From positions 55,488,509 through 55,552,508 of the forward strand of contig OX375882.1 of NCBI GenBank assembly GCA_947359465.1: a stretch of DNA of 64,000 nucleotides, in the 5' to 3' direction. The DNA comes from Metellina segmentata (Eukaryota > Arthropoda > Arachnida > Araneae > Tetragnathidae). The notes beneath the pieces were generated by a model. That model saw only the letters and a list, made by a program, of their open reading frames with translations. It had not been told where the DNA came from and did not search any database. Position 1 is the first letter of the stretch, and each line of letters starts with the position of its first letter. Of the stretch, positions 12,013 to 27,000 are shown in pieces. Made by a program: the position numbers and the translations under genes.

Positions 12013-15000
12013 ATGGATATGAAAGTTCTTTCAAAACCAAATGTTTCCGAAAACTTGGCAGTTGATCTAGCTCGACGCTTGTATGGGATAAATGTAACCT
12101 CTATCAAAAAATTGATCAGCTTTGATGATCAAAACTTTTACATCAAGGTGAGTCTTATTTTATGCTGAGTTGGTGTTCACGATTCGACTTGAATGGGTTT
12201 CTAATGTCCTATTCTAACGTTTACTGCTCGTTGAATGTTGAGTCGAAAATTTTCCGCTTAAGGTATGAAATACGAAAAGTTCTTGTGGAGTACTTAATAT
12301 TGTCATTGCTACAAGATTGGTTGTTAGAGAACTCCTTTGAACTGGGTTATATAAAACCAGTGATGAACCCTTGAAGCGCTTGGTTTCAAGTTCGAGGTGG
12401 ACTTAATCGATTCAACTTTTATGCCAAATGATGGCCTGGATTTCATTAGTTATTCTAAAAGTTTTGTTAATTCTTTATGTCCAACGTTTGGGCACTTAAC
12501 TACATTATAATGTAAAAGAAAAAGGTGATGCATCTTAGTCGATACAAGAACAGAAATAATTTTAAAAAGAATAACTTTTTCAAAATACACAGTACAGTCA
12601 CATTAATGTGACCACCTGTCAAAAGCCAGAATAACCACCTTTGGCAGAGCGGACCGCTGCGAGACGTGCAGGAAGAGAGTCAATTAGGTTTCTGAAGGTG
12701 TTCACTGGAATGTTGAGCCATGCCGACTCCAGTGCTGTGGCCAGCTGCGTAAGATTACCTCCCTCCACCAGCCTGGATCCTTCCGGCAGTTGTTGCAGGG
12801 TGTTTGCTTTCAGACGTTTCACGCCGTACACGCCAACGTCCATCTGTCCGATGGAGCAAAAAGCGTGATTCATCGGAAAAAGCCACCTGTCGCCACTCTG
12901 TGGAAGTCCAGTTGCGGTATTGGAGTGCAAATTCCAGCCCGTCGCCGATGAACAGCAATCAGCATAGGTGCATTAACCAGGCGCAGCAACGTTCGCTGAA
13001 CCGTTGTTGAGGATACACTCTTGGTACCCCCTTGGTTCATCTGGACGGTCAGTTGCTTAACAGTTGCACGTCTATTCGCCCGAACGCATCTCCGTAGCCT
13101 TCGTTCGCCTCTGTCATCTATAGCCCGTGGTGCACCATATGTACCACGCCGCTGATTTTGGATAGTGCCATTTTGCCATGCACGGTATACTTTTACACCA
13201 CGGCGGCGCGCGAACAGTTCACAAAATTAGCCGTTTCCGAAATGCTTCCACCCTTGGCCCGAAAGCAAATAATCATGCCCTTTTGGACGTCGGATAAATC
13301 GCTACGTTTCTGCATTACGCCAACGATTGAAATGCTTTCCGATGCCCTAGGACATCATTTATGTACACTCCACTGCGATGTGCTGCCACCTGACTTTTGT
13401 GATTGGTTATTTCACGTTGACGTCTAAAGTAGGTGGTGGTCACATTAATGTGACAGGACTGTGTAGTTTGCTGTCTTTTGAATGGTCCAGCAAGTATTAT
13501 TTGTAGTGTGTAACGGTGTAAACTCTATAATATATCCGCCTAGTGATACAGTGGTCATACCTCTTATCTGCTATCGAGTATCTGGGCCGCGGTAGTCCAG
13601 TTGGAAGAGCAACGGATTAGCAAGTGGAGGATTGCGAGTTCGAAACTTAATGCAGCCAAAGACCGTCATGCACATGGAGGCTGGTGTACGATAAATCTGT
13701 CATAGCCTGAAAAGCCCTCACTTTGGAGTGGTGTGGAAGCTTGGAGAGTGAGGTGTCATATTGCCTCGTCATCTGACCATGGTTTAAAATGATGAGACAT
13801 TGTCCTCGTATTCTCCCCGTAGGGATATATCTCAAACCGCCACCAATAGCGCATTGTGTCGCTCTAGTGCTACGTTAATCACCTACCTACCTGCCACCGA
13901 GTATCTTGTTAGGAGTAGCGGCGGATCACCCGTTGGGTGCTTCTTCACACAAGTCTCCGTCATTTTGCTCCTTGTTGTGCTGAAGGCCGAGTGGTCAGTG
14001 GTCGAGTCTAGAAAAACCTTTTTATGTTTTGTATGAATAAAAATTCAAGATCTGGTCAATATTTTTGTGATAACGAGATATCTCGTACGAGAAAACTAGT
14101 ACGAGGGTTAAATACTAGATAGTTAGATCACAATCGCTAAAAATACTTTCGTAATGAATAAATACACAATGAAGAGCCAAAACATTATGACCACTTTCTC
14201 AATAACGCGTTGCGCCTCCTTTGGCCTGCAAAACAGCTGCAACTCGCCTGGACATAGATGCCACAAGTTCTTGGTACATGACTGGAGACAGGTTGTACCA
14301 AATGACTAAACAGCGTTCACGCAAAGTCGAGATATTCAGACATGGTGGCGTTTGAGCTCTGAGCTGCCGCTCCATGACACACCAAATGTGCTGTATCCGG
14401 CGAGTTACGTGGCCAGGACATTAAGTGGAATTCATCAGTATGCTCCTCGAACCACTCCAACACAATCCGAGCCTTGTGACATGAAGCGTTGTCTTGCTGA
14501 AAGATTCCATTTCCAGTTGGGAAGACAGACGCCATGTAAGGATGCAACTGATCCGCAGTGATGTACAGATAATTTGAAGCGTTCATGGTCTGTTCTACCA
14601 CAATTACGGGTCCCAGAGTCGCTCATGAGAACGTCCCTCAAAGCATAATACCTCCACCACCAGCATGATCTGCTGTACAAGAGGGGAGCACCTGTTCGCC
14701 TGGCAGACGGCGTACCCTGACATGATCATCGAAGGGATGAATGAGAAATCGGGATTCGTCTGACCAGGCAACTCTTCCACTCATTCATTCTCCAGTCTCG
14801 TTGTTCCGGGGCCCACTGTAGTTAACGATGACGCATGGTCAACAGAGGCACACGAGTGGGACGTCTGCTGCACAGTCCCATATCCTACAATTTTCTCTGA
14901 ACTGTGTGTTCCGAAACACTTGTGCTTGGACCTGCATTGTATTGGGAAGTCAGCTGAGCCTCTGTCTCGTGCTGGTTTTGCTTTACCAAGCGGGACAGTC

Positions 15001-18000
15001 TCCGACGTCCTTTTTCTTTGATGATGCGTGGACGACCAGGCACCTTGGCGTCTACTGCTGGTGTCACCGTCATTTATCCACTTTGCATGCATACTAACAA
15101 TGCCAAATCGTGGACAATCTACCAGTCGTGCAGTTTCGGTGATACTCGTTCCGAGTCTTCGGGCCATTACGATCTGCCCTCTATCAAATTCGATTGGATC
15201 AGTAGCCTTTCTCATCACTCGGAAAAGCAAGTGCAAGAATGATTACTTACCTTCTCCAGCTTCAGTTAAATACCATTCTCACTTAATCAGGTGCTCTCCA
15301 CGTTATCCAGACGAGTTCATTGAAAAACGTGGGAATGGTCATAATGTTTTAGCTCGTCAGTGTAGAAATAAGTTGTTGAAAATTTCGAAGGTCAGAAAAA
15401 ACTTGAGTTTTTTTATGTAGCGCAATAGGAGGCATTTGTTGTTTTATAATTAATAACACGAAACATATTACAACGCATTTTTAATAAAGTTTGTCACATG
15501 CGTTATCAGTGACTAAATTATGTAACGTGTATTTAAAATTTTTTTTTTAATTTATTTACTTAGATCTCAGAAGAACATCAGAATCCCTACTTATCAAGAG
15601 TATCGGAGCATGGATATACGCTGAAGATTACTAATACATTGAAAAGCGCACAAGAGGGTCATTTTGGTAAATATGTTTCAAAACTAGTTTAATATATCAT
15701 CATTCATGAACTTTTCCAAGAAGCATGTGGAATAAAGTCAGTTATTGTTTCCAGAATATTGTTTGCTACTGGGAGTTTCGAAACTTCCCTTGTTAAACGG
15801 AAGATCAGGTACGCGAAATTAAACCATATTCGCATAGTTTGGTCCGTCGAGCCGGCTTTTGGGGATTGTGGACTATCTTTTTGAAAGAAATACGACGAAC
15901 CATTCGTTGTATTGGGTTAATGCAAAAGTTCGTCCCGTTTTTTGATAAAAATCGAAGAAAAATTATTTTATTTACTAAAAATTACACATTTACTCTGTGA
16001 GGTTCTCCGAGCAACATACGGAGGAATGCTGGTTGAAAGGAACCGTTGGATCCCCAAAGGACATTTCTGAACTTTCCTTGGACGGTCATCCGGGTAAGGA
16101 GGGGTGAAGATAGAAGGAATGAAGTCTGTTGCTATTATTACAAAATATTGTTTGCTTCAGGGTGTTTCGGAACTTTCCGTGTTAAACGGAAGATCGGGTA
16201 CACGTTCACACAGTGCGGTCCACTGCAAAAATTATCCGTTGTTTTTACGGACTTTTCCCGTATATTTGACGGTTTAAAGCTGTTTTGTTGACAAAACGGT
16301 TTTTTACCGTTTTTCGCTCTAGCCATATACGGTTTAAAACCGTCAGTTCAAATTCGAGTTCTCGTCATTACGGTATTGCTTTGCGTACGATAACTTTCCC
16401 TTTTCTTAAATCATTTTAAGATTATTTTCTACACTTGCTCTTATTTTTCAGCAATTATTTTATGGTTTTGAACATCATGTAAATAAAAGTGCAATTCTAC
16501 TTTTATTTAAGCTTTTCGTTATTCATCAGTTGGCAACCAGGTCGTATGTATGTTGTTTGGGCGCCATTTTTGATCGACGAGTGCTCAAATAGTTTCAACT
16601 CTAATTATCAGGTGAGCTTTTACTTACTTTTCATGCTCCTTTTGTTAATTTTTAGAAATGAGATTCTTACCGTAATGTCTGTGTTTAAATGTGAACTCTG
16701 TAATTTCAAAACAAAATTAATCAAACCCTATGTTGTCCTCTGGAGTTTGCATCGAAATGTTCACGGAGTAACATTCCCTTATGGTGCTCAATCTTGCCAT
16801 CTCTGTTTTAAAAACTACAGGTTGTCCTAAAAGTTCCCGTACTCCAACTTTAAAAATAATTATTGCCCGTGTTTTTTTTTTAAATTATTGAATTTTATCG
16901 GCTCTTTAATTTTTATCGTTTCATTTTCTTTGCACTCAAGTTGTTCGATAATAAAGTTCCACGTCATTTTGTTCTTCATTGCAAGATGAATTTCACGCAT
17001 TCAGAGAATTGCGCTGTTTTAAACTTATTTTGAATGCAAATAATTTTAGCGACATAAATATCCAAGTGATGCAATATCGAGTAAATATGGATCATTTTAA
17101 AATTAAATAGAAATTTGACAGTCAAAACTTTTTGAAAAATAAAATTAAAGTTTTAGAATTTATTTTATGTATTTATGTCATGTTAGGGCAATGAAGTTGT
17201 GCAACTGAAACAGGTCAAGACAATATTTTAAGCAAATTAAAGCCAATTTTTTATTTCCTTAAAACGTGGAGGTGACGAGATGTTTCAGATTCATCCAACA
17301 CAATGTAAATAGTCTTCAGGTATTTAATCAAAAATGTACTATTCATGAGTATTCATTGTCAGTTGTTTTAAAATGGCCATAACCTCATCTTGAACTGTTG
17401 CTTCACATTCTTCATAGGAAACAAATTTGTTTTTAGTGTCATGTCATCTCGACATGAAGCGGATCTGGTAAGAAGCTTCAAAACATTCAATGACATTTGC
17501 CACATAATAGCAAACACTCTTTCTACCAAATACTTTGACAATTACATATTCATTAAATGCATTTGAGTCGGGTCGCAAAGATTCAGACAATGAGTAGAAT
17601 GACAGAACATTAAGTTTTTCACTATTTTCAATTTATCTATGTAATGTGATTTGGTCATGTGAATCTCTGAAATGCACATGTTGTATCTCCCAAAGTCAAC
17701 ATGTATCAGTATCTCATCTGTTCCAAGGTTATCTTTAGGTTGAAAATTGACCTGTATTGATGGGACTATGTTGCAAACATGCTTCATGAAGTAACGAAGC
17801 ATATCATTAAATTTATTAACTAGCGCTTTGACTTCTATTTCAACTTTTGATTTAACCACTTTCTTAGCTGACTTTTTTTTTATTTATTTCACTGTAAACT
17901 TCTTTCCTCTTCCATTGTTTAACACATGTAATCATTTGTCTCGACGTGTTTGTTAATGCACTTCTTTCCAGACATTCTTCTTCACTTTTTACTACATCCT

Positions 18001-21000
18001 GACAGCAGAGATTTAACCATCTAATCTAAATCATTGTAATTAAGAACTTTGAGGCTTTTTAATTTTTCAAAAGTTAACAAAACATTTTCATGCTTTTCAC
18101 ATGCACATGTTTCTTACATCAGGTTGCAATACCCAACAGCTTCATCTGGGTTAACTACTCCACTCTGTTTGGTGGAATATTAATTTTTTTTTCCTTCAAA
18201 CAAAATTTTCTTGTCTTTTCAACCTATTTTTTTTGCTGAGCCCTCTTTTATGTCGTAAAGTTCTGGATCATTTTTAATTCTATTTCTTTTTTGCTAAGAC
18301 TCCTTCCAGACTTTCCTAAATTTGATTATATCAGATTTCTTAGACATGGTACCAACTAGGCCAGATTGACATGATACCAACTGGTACTATGTCAGAAACA
18401 ACAAAGAGAATTTCAGTCATACGTAAATTATCTCCCAACTCAATGGCATATTTTTAAGGAAAAATTAAAAGATTTTATCAGCGTACACAATCAGACCCAA
18501 AGTTACAAGTGTTCAAACATTGTAAATCAAATAAAGCTGTTAGGCTTTATTCTACAGGTTCAAATCAGAACCAATTGGCAAGTTAAATCGGTACTGGTTA
18601 GAGAAAAAAACAGTTGGACTGCTTATTTGTTTACCCAAGATTGTTCTTACTTTAATAAATAACCATTTATAATCACTATTTTACCATATCATTGTACAAA
18701 TTCCTGATAAGAAATATTTGCTCACCTCCATGGAGGTGAAATTTCAATGGTTGGACCACATTTATGCCTAACCTAAAACAATCCCAGCCATGTGCTTTGA
18801 TTTCCAGACTGTTTTGTAAATTTTCTAACTATATGTTGAAAAAAGTTCAGCAATAAATGAAAATATATTAAGTTAAAAAATGCCATGGCAGTGACATTGT
18901 TAAAAGAACTCAAGAATTTTCTGAGTGCAAATATAAGAAACAGACAAAATCATACTTGCTATTGAGTCAAAGATATCTTACAGTAAAGATGGCTCATTAG
19001 AGCTTCTTTTAATTACACTTTCAGACATGTACTGCCTTCTAGTAGACTTTTTTAAAGGTTATTTACTTTTTATGCAGAGCTGACAAAAATAGTAGGGACA
19101 AAATAATTTACTGCTTTTTCAGCATTAAATTTAATGAAAAATATAATAATTTCTGGTGTAATGAAATGAAAACTGTTAACAATGAAACTATTAATATTAA
19201 ATACAGCTATTAAATAAAGGAATTTTTATACTTTTTAAGTTTCAACTATATTTCTTAACCTAGAAACAGGGTTAAGAACAGCCATGGAGGTGATATTTTC
19301 CATGTTTAATTCACTTTTTTAAGTATAAATATGCAAATATTTATTCACTTGAAGATATCTGATGAAAATATACCTCAATTAAGATCTATTACTATTGTAT
19401 AAAAATCAATTGACACATGAAATTCATAAAAAAAAATACATGTGACTCAAATTTCCACTTAATTTCAGAATGACCCAGATACAGTATATCAACTTAATCA
19501 ACAATTTTTTGGAATATTAGAAGTGCATGAACAAGACTCTTGGTTCCAACAAGACGTTGTAACCTGCCATACAAGTTATGACACCACGGGCATGCTTCAA
19601 GATTTTTTTTGGCGATCGACTCATCTCAAGAAACCATTGGCCACCTCGTTCCGTCATCTACACATTCCTGACTTTTTTTCTGTGGGGATATTTAAAGAAC
19701 AAAGTTTATGAAGATAATCACCAAACAATAGGTGATCTGAAAAGTGCCATTACTCAAAAGATACAAGAAGTCATTCCCAGCATTTTGAAAGGTGTTTCTA
19801 AAAATATGTGTAAACTACTTCAGCTTTGCCTCCCAAGAAAATTGCAGAAATTTTAAACATTTACTATAAATGTAAGTCCAAATTTTTTTCGTTTATAACT
19901 GCTTTTGACCATTAACATAAAAATATTTGTTTTAAAGTTTGTTGATTTTGTATAGTAAATTCACGAATCGTCAGTACAGGAACTTTTAGGACACCCTGTA
20001 CAATTCATGTTTTTCAAGATCATAAATTTGTCAAAGAAATGTGAAGAATTGAAGGCACAATTGTAAATTGCAGTTTAAGTACATGCGAGAACATTACTTT
20101 AACTGATTTGTCGCAGTTAATTTCTCACATGACATTTATTTAAAAAAAGGGTTGGGTGCTATAGTGTTTGATTGCATTTTTTAAATTAGCTTTAACCCTT
20201 AACTGCTGTGTTACAAACAGTCTCGTGACTAGTGTGGAGGGGTCTCTCAGACCTTGCTCACTAAAGTGTGTATAAAGTTAATTAATATATATTAATGAAA
20301 GATTCTTTAGATAATTAGAATGGTTGTTGTTAATAAAATAATGTTGTGGTTTGGTGTTCTAATGGCACGATTAGGTTCTCCCCCCCCCTCCCAGCATCCC
20401 ATTTGAAGTTTTTTTTCCGTAGAAATATTCTTGTGAAGACGCACTTAAAATGTCTTCATCTGCATAAATTTCCGAATCCGTTTCATGTTTGCTTTCAATA
20501 GTATCCGAAATTTCACTGTCCCAGTACTCTATTTCCGACCAATTATCAACAATATCCTGAACTTCTTTTTGTGCTAGGTACAGAGGTAGTTTCTTAGTAA
20601 AGTTTGTTACCATTTTAGACTCAGCTGAAATTCCATACTCAAACTTAGACTATTTCATTCAGCAAGAATAGTAACGCAAATGATGTGAAGGGTCTAAGAG
20701 ACTGTGTGGGAAATGCAAATAGTGTGAAATACGAAATAGTTGGGACATCCAAACCAGTGTTGGAATGTGGCTTCTCTTGGACGTAGTAGGAAGGTACTGA
20801 ATAGGACATTGACCAATATTCACTTTGAGAGGTGGAAACAACCTGTCACTCGGGGTCTGTGAGACCCATGACAGCAGTTAAAGGTTAAATAAACTTGTTA
20901 AACTTTGAATAAAGCAAAATCACTAAAGAATTTTTCTCTGTCCTATTTGTATTTTACAGGTGTTTTCTAAGGATGAATCCTGATAAAGGATCCAAAGCCT

Positions 21001-24000
21001 CCAAAAAAAGAAATCCATGAATCAAAAAGTTTTGACCTTATAAAATAAACTTATGGACTTTGAATGGTGTTGAACATTTCATTGAATAGATATGAATATT
21101 AGGTATCTTGATTCTGTTAATTGCATCAAAGTTATTCTATTGTAATCGTGGTTTGATTTTTAAAAATTACAATCAATGAACCCTGATTATATTTGTATTT
21201 CTGTTTATTGTATATTTTTGCCTGCTCATTTTGTATTACTTAAATTATATGCAAAAAACAAATGTACCTCACAAAACATTATGTAATTATCGTGTTCAGC
21301 ACAGCACAGTGTATAATGTAACCATATTTAAAGGTGTTTTGCTATTTAATAAAAGTTATCAAGGTTTCTTAAATGAAAAGCTCCAGAGTTCTATATTTTG
21401 AAAATTTATCACTGTTGACATTATAAGAAGACAACAATATTTATTTTTTCATTTATACAGACTTTTTTCTACATGCTTATATAGTTTGTTACTTAATAAG
21501 TATCATCAACATGCATATTGAAATGATTTACTTTAATTTTTATCATTCTGTATAATTGAATAATATTCTAGCATAATTTAGTTAGACTATTTAATTTAAA
21601 TGTTTGAACATTATTGAAATAACAAAAGTAATAAACATTATACAGTGAAACCTGTAACCATTCTGTAGGGACCTAAATAAAATATTGTTATAGACAGTAT
21701 CGTTACACACAGATTTCACTGTATATTGACAGTATTATGAATAAAAGGTACTGTGTACGGCACAGTATTTTTCTTTAATTTATTTGCTCTGCAATAGTTC
21801 TATACTATTTTAAAAGATGACTTTACCATTTTATACACACTTCAAAACTAAATTTCAGAGAAAACCCATTATTTTGTGTGCAAAACTGTTTCAACTGTAT
21901 AGCTGATATTTACATTTTTACATAATTTGTAAACTTTATAGTATTTAGTGTAATTGCATTATTTTGTGGTAAAACCATATTCACTGCATAATTGCAGCAT
22001 ATTTTTTATGGTAACTGGTTGTAACTTCAATTCCATATGGTTTTGTAAACAGTTATAAACGAAAAACGACAGTTAACTTGTTCTTGACTAGTTAAAAATA
22101 GTTCTGATTGCGAAATTATACTGTATTTTTTATGGTAACTGGTTGTAACTTTCACCGATTAAATACTTTTATGTAAACAGTTGAAAACTGAAACATACAG
22201 AGAAAACTAGATCTCATGGTAAAAAACAGTTGCGACTACAAATTTACTTCATAACTTTTACGGAAAAAATGTGATATATGGCAAAATACCGTTGTGAATA
22301 CGGTTTTACTTAGTATTTTTTACGGGGGAAACTTAATATCATATGGAGAAAACCGTCGAGAATACGGTTTTACTTCGTAACTTTTACGGGGGAAACTTGA
22401 TCTCATATGGGAAAAACCGTCGAGAATACGGTTTTACTTCGTAACTTTTACGGGAAAAACTGGATCTCTTATGGGAAAAAACCGTTGTGAATACGGTTTT
22501 AATTCGTAACTTTTACGGGAAAAACTTGTTCTTGTATGGGAAAAAACCGTTATTTCTACGGATTAACTTCGTAATTTTTACGGTTAAGCACAACCAACCC
22601 AGCTGCCAGTTTAAAACCGTAAATTTTACGGGATTTTTTTTACAGTGTCCATCCAGATAAATATTAGGAATTGTGTGTATTATGAAAGAAATACATCGAA
22701 GCAGTCCTTGTATTGGGTCAATGCAAAAGTTCTTCCCGTTTTTTGATAAAAATCGAAGAAAGATTATTTTATTTACTAAAAATTACACATTTACTCTGTG
22801 GGGTTCTCCGGACAACATACTGAGGAATGTTTGTCGGAAGGAACCATTGGATCCCCAAAGGACATTGCCGGTCTATCCTTGGACAGTCATCCGGGTAAGG
22901 AGGGTGTGAAGAACGAAAGAAATTAAGTCAGTTATTATTTCCAGAACATTGTTTGCTACAGGGTGTTTCGAAACTTTCCGTGTTGAACTGAAGATCGGGT
23001 ACGCGTTCACACAGTTTGGTCCGTCGAGCCAAATGTTGGGAATTGTGTGTATTTTGAAAGAACCAGTCCTTGTATGTATTGAGTTAATGCAAAAGTTTGT
23101 CCCGTTTATTTGATAAAAATTGAAGAAAAATTATTTTATTTTCTAAAAATTACATTTATTCGGTGAGTTTCTCCGAGCAACATACTGAGGAATGTTGGTC
23201 GGAAGGAACCATTGGATCCCCAAAAGAGACGAAATTGGACGGAAGTGTGTGTGGACACTGTTATGTGAACGACTATGTTTATGTATGTAGATATCAAGCT
23301 ATGAACAAATGACTATGAACGTATTGTAAATTTACCCCTGAAGAAGCGTCACTCTCTCTGGTTGCACATACGGGGATAAGAAAATAACCAACACACCCGT
23401 TACAGTATGTAATAATCAACACATTAGTTTGTGCCGCTCTGTTCGATGACTTTTCTCCATCTCTCCAGTAGCTGCATCATCCCGCGCTCATAGACGTTCT
23501 GATCCAGGTGACGAAAATTTCAGAACCACTTTCGGCACGTGGAAGAATTGTCAACGGCACCCTGATCCAAAACAACGCATATCTTCTTTTGCGTCTGCGA
23601 AGCATTATTGCCTTTTCTAAGCAAAGCCCATCATCCCGCGTGCATAGACGTTCTGATCCAGGTGACGAAACTTTCTGAACCATTTACGACACGAGGAATC
23701 GTCAACGGCACCCTCACCCAAAACAACGCACATCTTTTTTTGCGTCTGCGAGGCATTCCTGTCTTTCCGAAATAAAAGAGCATATGTTCAAAGTGCTCCT
23801 TATTTTCCGCCACTTTTAATTCTCATCAACATTTTAAAAATACAACCCAATAACACAATTAACCCCCAAAGTACTCGTTGAAATTCCTTCTTTCAAACAC
23901 AAAGCTTGATAGGCGTGGGGTCCGGTTTTGCGATAAAATGCTATCTAGCACCAAAAGCAGGACAAACCTTTGCATCAATCCAGTATGTTGCTTGAATAAA

Positions 24001-27000
24001 ATATGTATGGAATGCAAGTTTCAAATTCTAATTAAAATTTATTCTCGTAGTTTTAGTTATTATAGTTCTTTCACAGTTCATAACTAAAGCAGTTAAATGT
24101 TTTGGGTGTCTCTTTCAGATAGTATGCACTACGCCATGATTCATTTGACAAATAGAGGACTAACCATTCCTGTACCAGTAAGAAACCTAGATGGTGGAAC
24201 TTGGTCGATGGAAGAGGTTCCACTCTTGAATGCAGGTTCATTATGGTACATTTTAACATTTCACGAGGAACGAAATGCATTTGTAAATCCGGAAAAAAAA
24301 TGTTTCTAGCCAGCTTTTTTCTAGTATAAAAATCCTAATCCTTATTTTCAATCTCAACCGAACATAGAATAAACATGTGTAGGGGATACTAGGGCTAGTT
24401 GGCATAGTTTTTGTTTTATGATTTTTTCAGTAATAATTTCAGCCAAAATAATTTATGATGCTGGTAATGGAACTCCTTAGCTACAGATTAATGAAGAAAA
24501 CATCCCTAAAATAGCAGTTTACTCGTTAAATTTTCAAAAGTGAAATCGTTCAAACTATGCCAACTTACCACAGATAGAGGGAAGGTCGGCATAACGCCTG
24601 GGGTAAGTTGGCATAGCATGTCATTGTGATAGCATCTAAGCAATAATGAATTAAATTAAATTAGCTTTAAAACTTATATTTTAATATAAAATAAGAAAGA
24701 GTAAGAAAATTAAACAATAAGGACATAGAAATTTTAATGCTTTATGTGCACCAAAAATTATAACTATCGTTCACGAATTTTGGCTTTAATTTTCTTTTGA
24801 AGAAAATTTTGAATCCTTACTCTGTACTCTTACTCTATAGTTGTTATTTCCTTGTTCACTAAAATATGTCTTAATGTAAAAGGTATCACATAGCATGGTT
24901 CTAATAGAAAACAATTCTATCTAAAATTATTGCTCTACGATTAATTAAATACATGCACGCGAAATTATTATTCTTACGGACTAGAACCTCGGTATGATAG
25001 AGTCTTAGGTTTTTAAATATGTTTTCTAAAAGCAAAATTCACACAGAGGGTGCATGTGTTTTAGGTAACTTTTTTTTCGGAAATTTGGGAAACTTGGTAT
25101 GATATTCAAATGCAACTACAGCATGTCGCTTGTTTTAAAAAAACTAACACCAACAATCGTCAAAATAAGTCCGATAGTTTGATTTTGATTGTACTGAAAA
25201 TCCAGTCGCTTAAACAAATGCTAAGTACCACTCATCAAAAATAAGAAATGGAGTATTAAAGTAACACTGCTGTAGTTTCTGTAGTGGCTTACCACAACAA
25301 TAACATCACCCAACTACATCATAACGTACATTTTGCCAAACAAATTTGTTTTGTCTTGCTAAATTCGTGACTGGCAGACGTGAACACCCGGACTTAAAAA
25401 AGCAACAAGTCAGACGACGCTTCTGACAAATACCAGATGGCACTCTCGTTTCATTAATCTTTATCGTCTTTATCAATAGTTTTCTGACGTTTTTTTTTCT
25501 TTCGAATTGCTCTATTTCAGCTCAGGAAGTCGAAATTCGACACTTTGCTCATCTTTCGTTTTTCAGAATTCTGCATTTTTTCATCGGAATTTCGTTTCTG
25601 TTTGTATGTCTTAATCTTTTGTCAGAAGGAACACAGTGCGAGTAATAATTAAAATATTTAATTTGTCATAACTTACATTTTGTAGTGGAACACGAAAAGC
25701 CCAAACGAAAAACTCATTGATCCCAATTTCGTTTCGGAATTTCATTTTTGTTGCTATTTGAGAAGCGTAATTTTGCTATTTGAGAAGCGTAATTTTGCCA
25801 TTTCAGATCTGGTTTTATTCAGCTAGCTCTATCAATATTTTTCTAATGTCTTTTTTTTTTTTTGACTTGGCTCTATTTCAGCTCAGGAAGTCAAAATTCG
25901 ACACTTTGCACATCTTTCGTTTTTCAGAATTCTACATTTTTTCATCGGAATTTCGTTTTTTGTTTCTATGTCTTAATCTTTTGTCAGAACGAACACAGTA
26001 CGAGTAATAATTAAAATATTTAATTTTTCATAACTTACATTTTGTAGTAAAACACGAGAAGCCCAAACGAAACACTCACTGATCATAAAAGCGTAATTTT
26101 GCTATTTGAGATCTGGTTTTATTCAGCTAGCTTTATCAATATTTTTCTAATGTCTTTTTTTTAATTGCTCTATTTCAGCTCAGGGATTCGAAATTTGACA
26201 CATTATAATTCACATTTCAATCGGCATTTAACCATTTCAACTCGAGCAGTGCCGTGTTATTCAGCTAGTTTATAATAAGAAACAATCAACTGAGCCAGTT
26301 AATGAAAATTTTATTTATTCTAGATGAAAGTACACGGGGAAAAAAACTATGTGGCGTTCATCTTCTGACCTACATACCAGGTGAAGTCATTTCTTCAGTC
26401 GAGTACACTAAAGATGTGTTATACCAATGGGGTTTACTGCTTGCAAAATTTCAGAGTGCAATTGAGGTAAGTCTGTATCTTGTTGCGCTCGGAGTTAGAA
26501 ATTTTCCGCCTTTACGACCTAATGAAAAATGAGGAGTGACTCAGTAAATTTGACTACCCATATTTGCACCATTTATAATATCAGTTACATCCTTGCTTGA
26601 GGGTAAGGAGTAGGCCCCAACTATAAAGAAAAGTGGGCCCCAGGGGTTGGATCCCTAATATTTTGCAACCCCGAATATTTCAAAAGGATTATATTCTCAG
26701 GAAAAGGAACGATAGAATATTTCCAAGATATTCTATTCTACTCAAAGAACCAATAAAATATTTTACTCAATTACCTCAATTACACCATTTCAGAGTGCAA
26801 TTGAGGTAAGTCTGTATCTTGTTGCGCTCGGAGTTAGAAATTTTCCGACTTTACGACCTAATGAAAAATGAGGAGTGACTCAGTAAATTTGACTACCCAT
26901 ATTTGCACCATTTATAATATCAGTTACATCCTTGCTTGAGGGTAAGGAGTAGGCCCCAACTATAAAGAAAAGTGGGCCCCAGGGGTTGGATCCCTAATAT

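Larger units (their letters stand above)
16221..22647. mobile_element. 6.4-kb CACTG-ended transposon (CACTA/EnSpm-like) with subterminal repeats
   Basis: Starts 'cactgcaaaaatta', ends with the inverse ('tttttttacagtg'), and is flanked by TC on both sides (16219-16220, 22648-22649). The insertion interrupts the mariner-like unit, whose intact copy near 23020 reads through 'tttggtccgtcgagcc'. Both ends are full of 'acggttttac'/'aaaaccgt' subterminal repeats; at the right they form units of 64-65 bp (about 22230-22580). Contains a C2H2-like ORF (16675-16830), a nested DDxD transposon and a nested piggyBac MITE. Lies in HYKK copy 1 intron 2. Confidence 0.65.

Noticed and set aside
12641..13427. 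Plus-strand open frames over the CACATTAATGTG Tc1 element
   Set aside because: Antisense shadows; the coding remnants with transposase motifs are on the minus strand.
14828..15420. Plus-strand open frames of 74-130 codons
   Set aside because: They are antisense to the Tc1 transposase on the minus strand.
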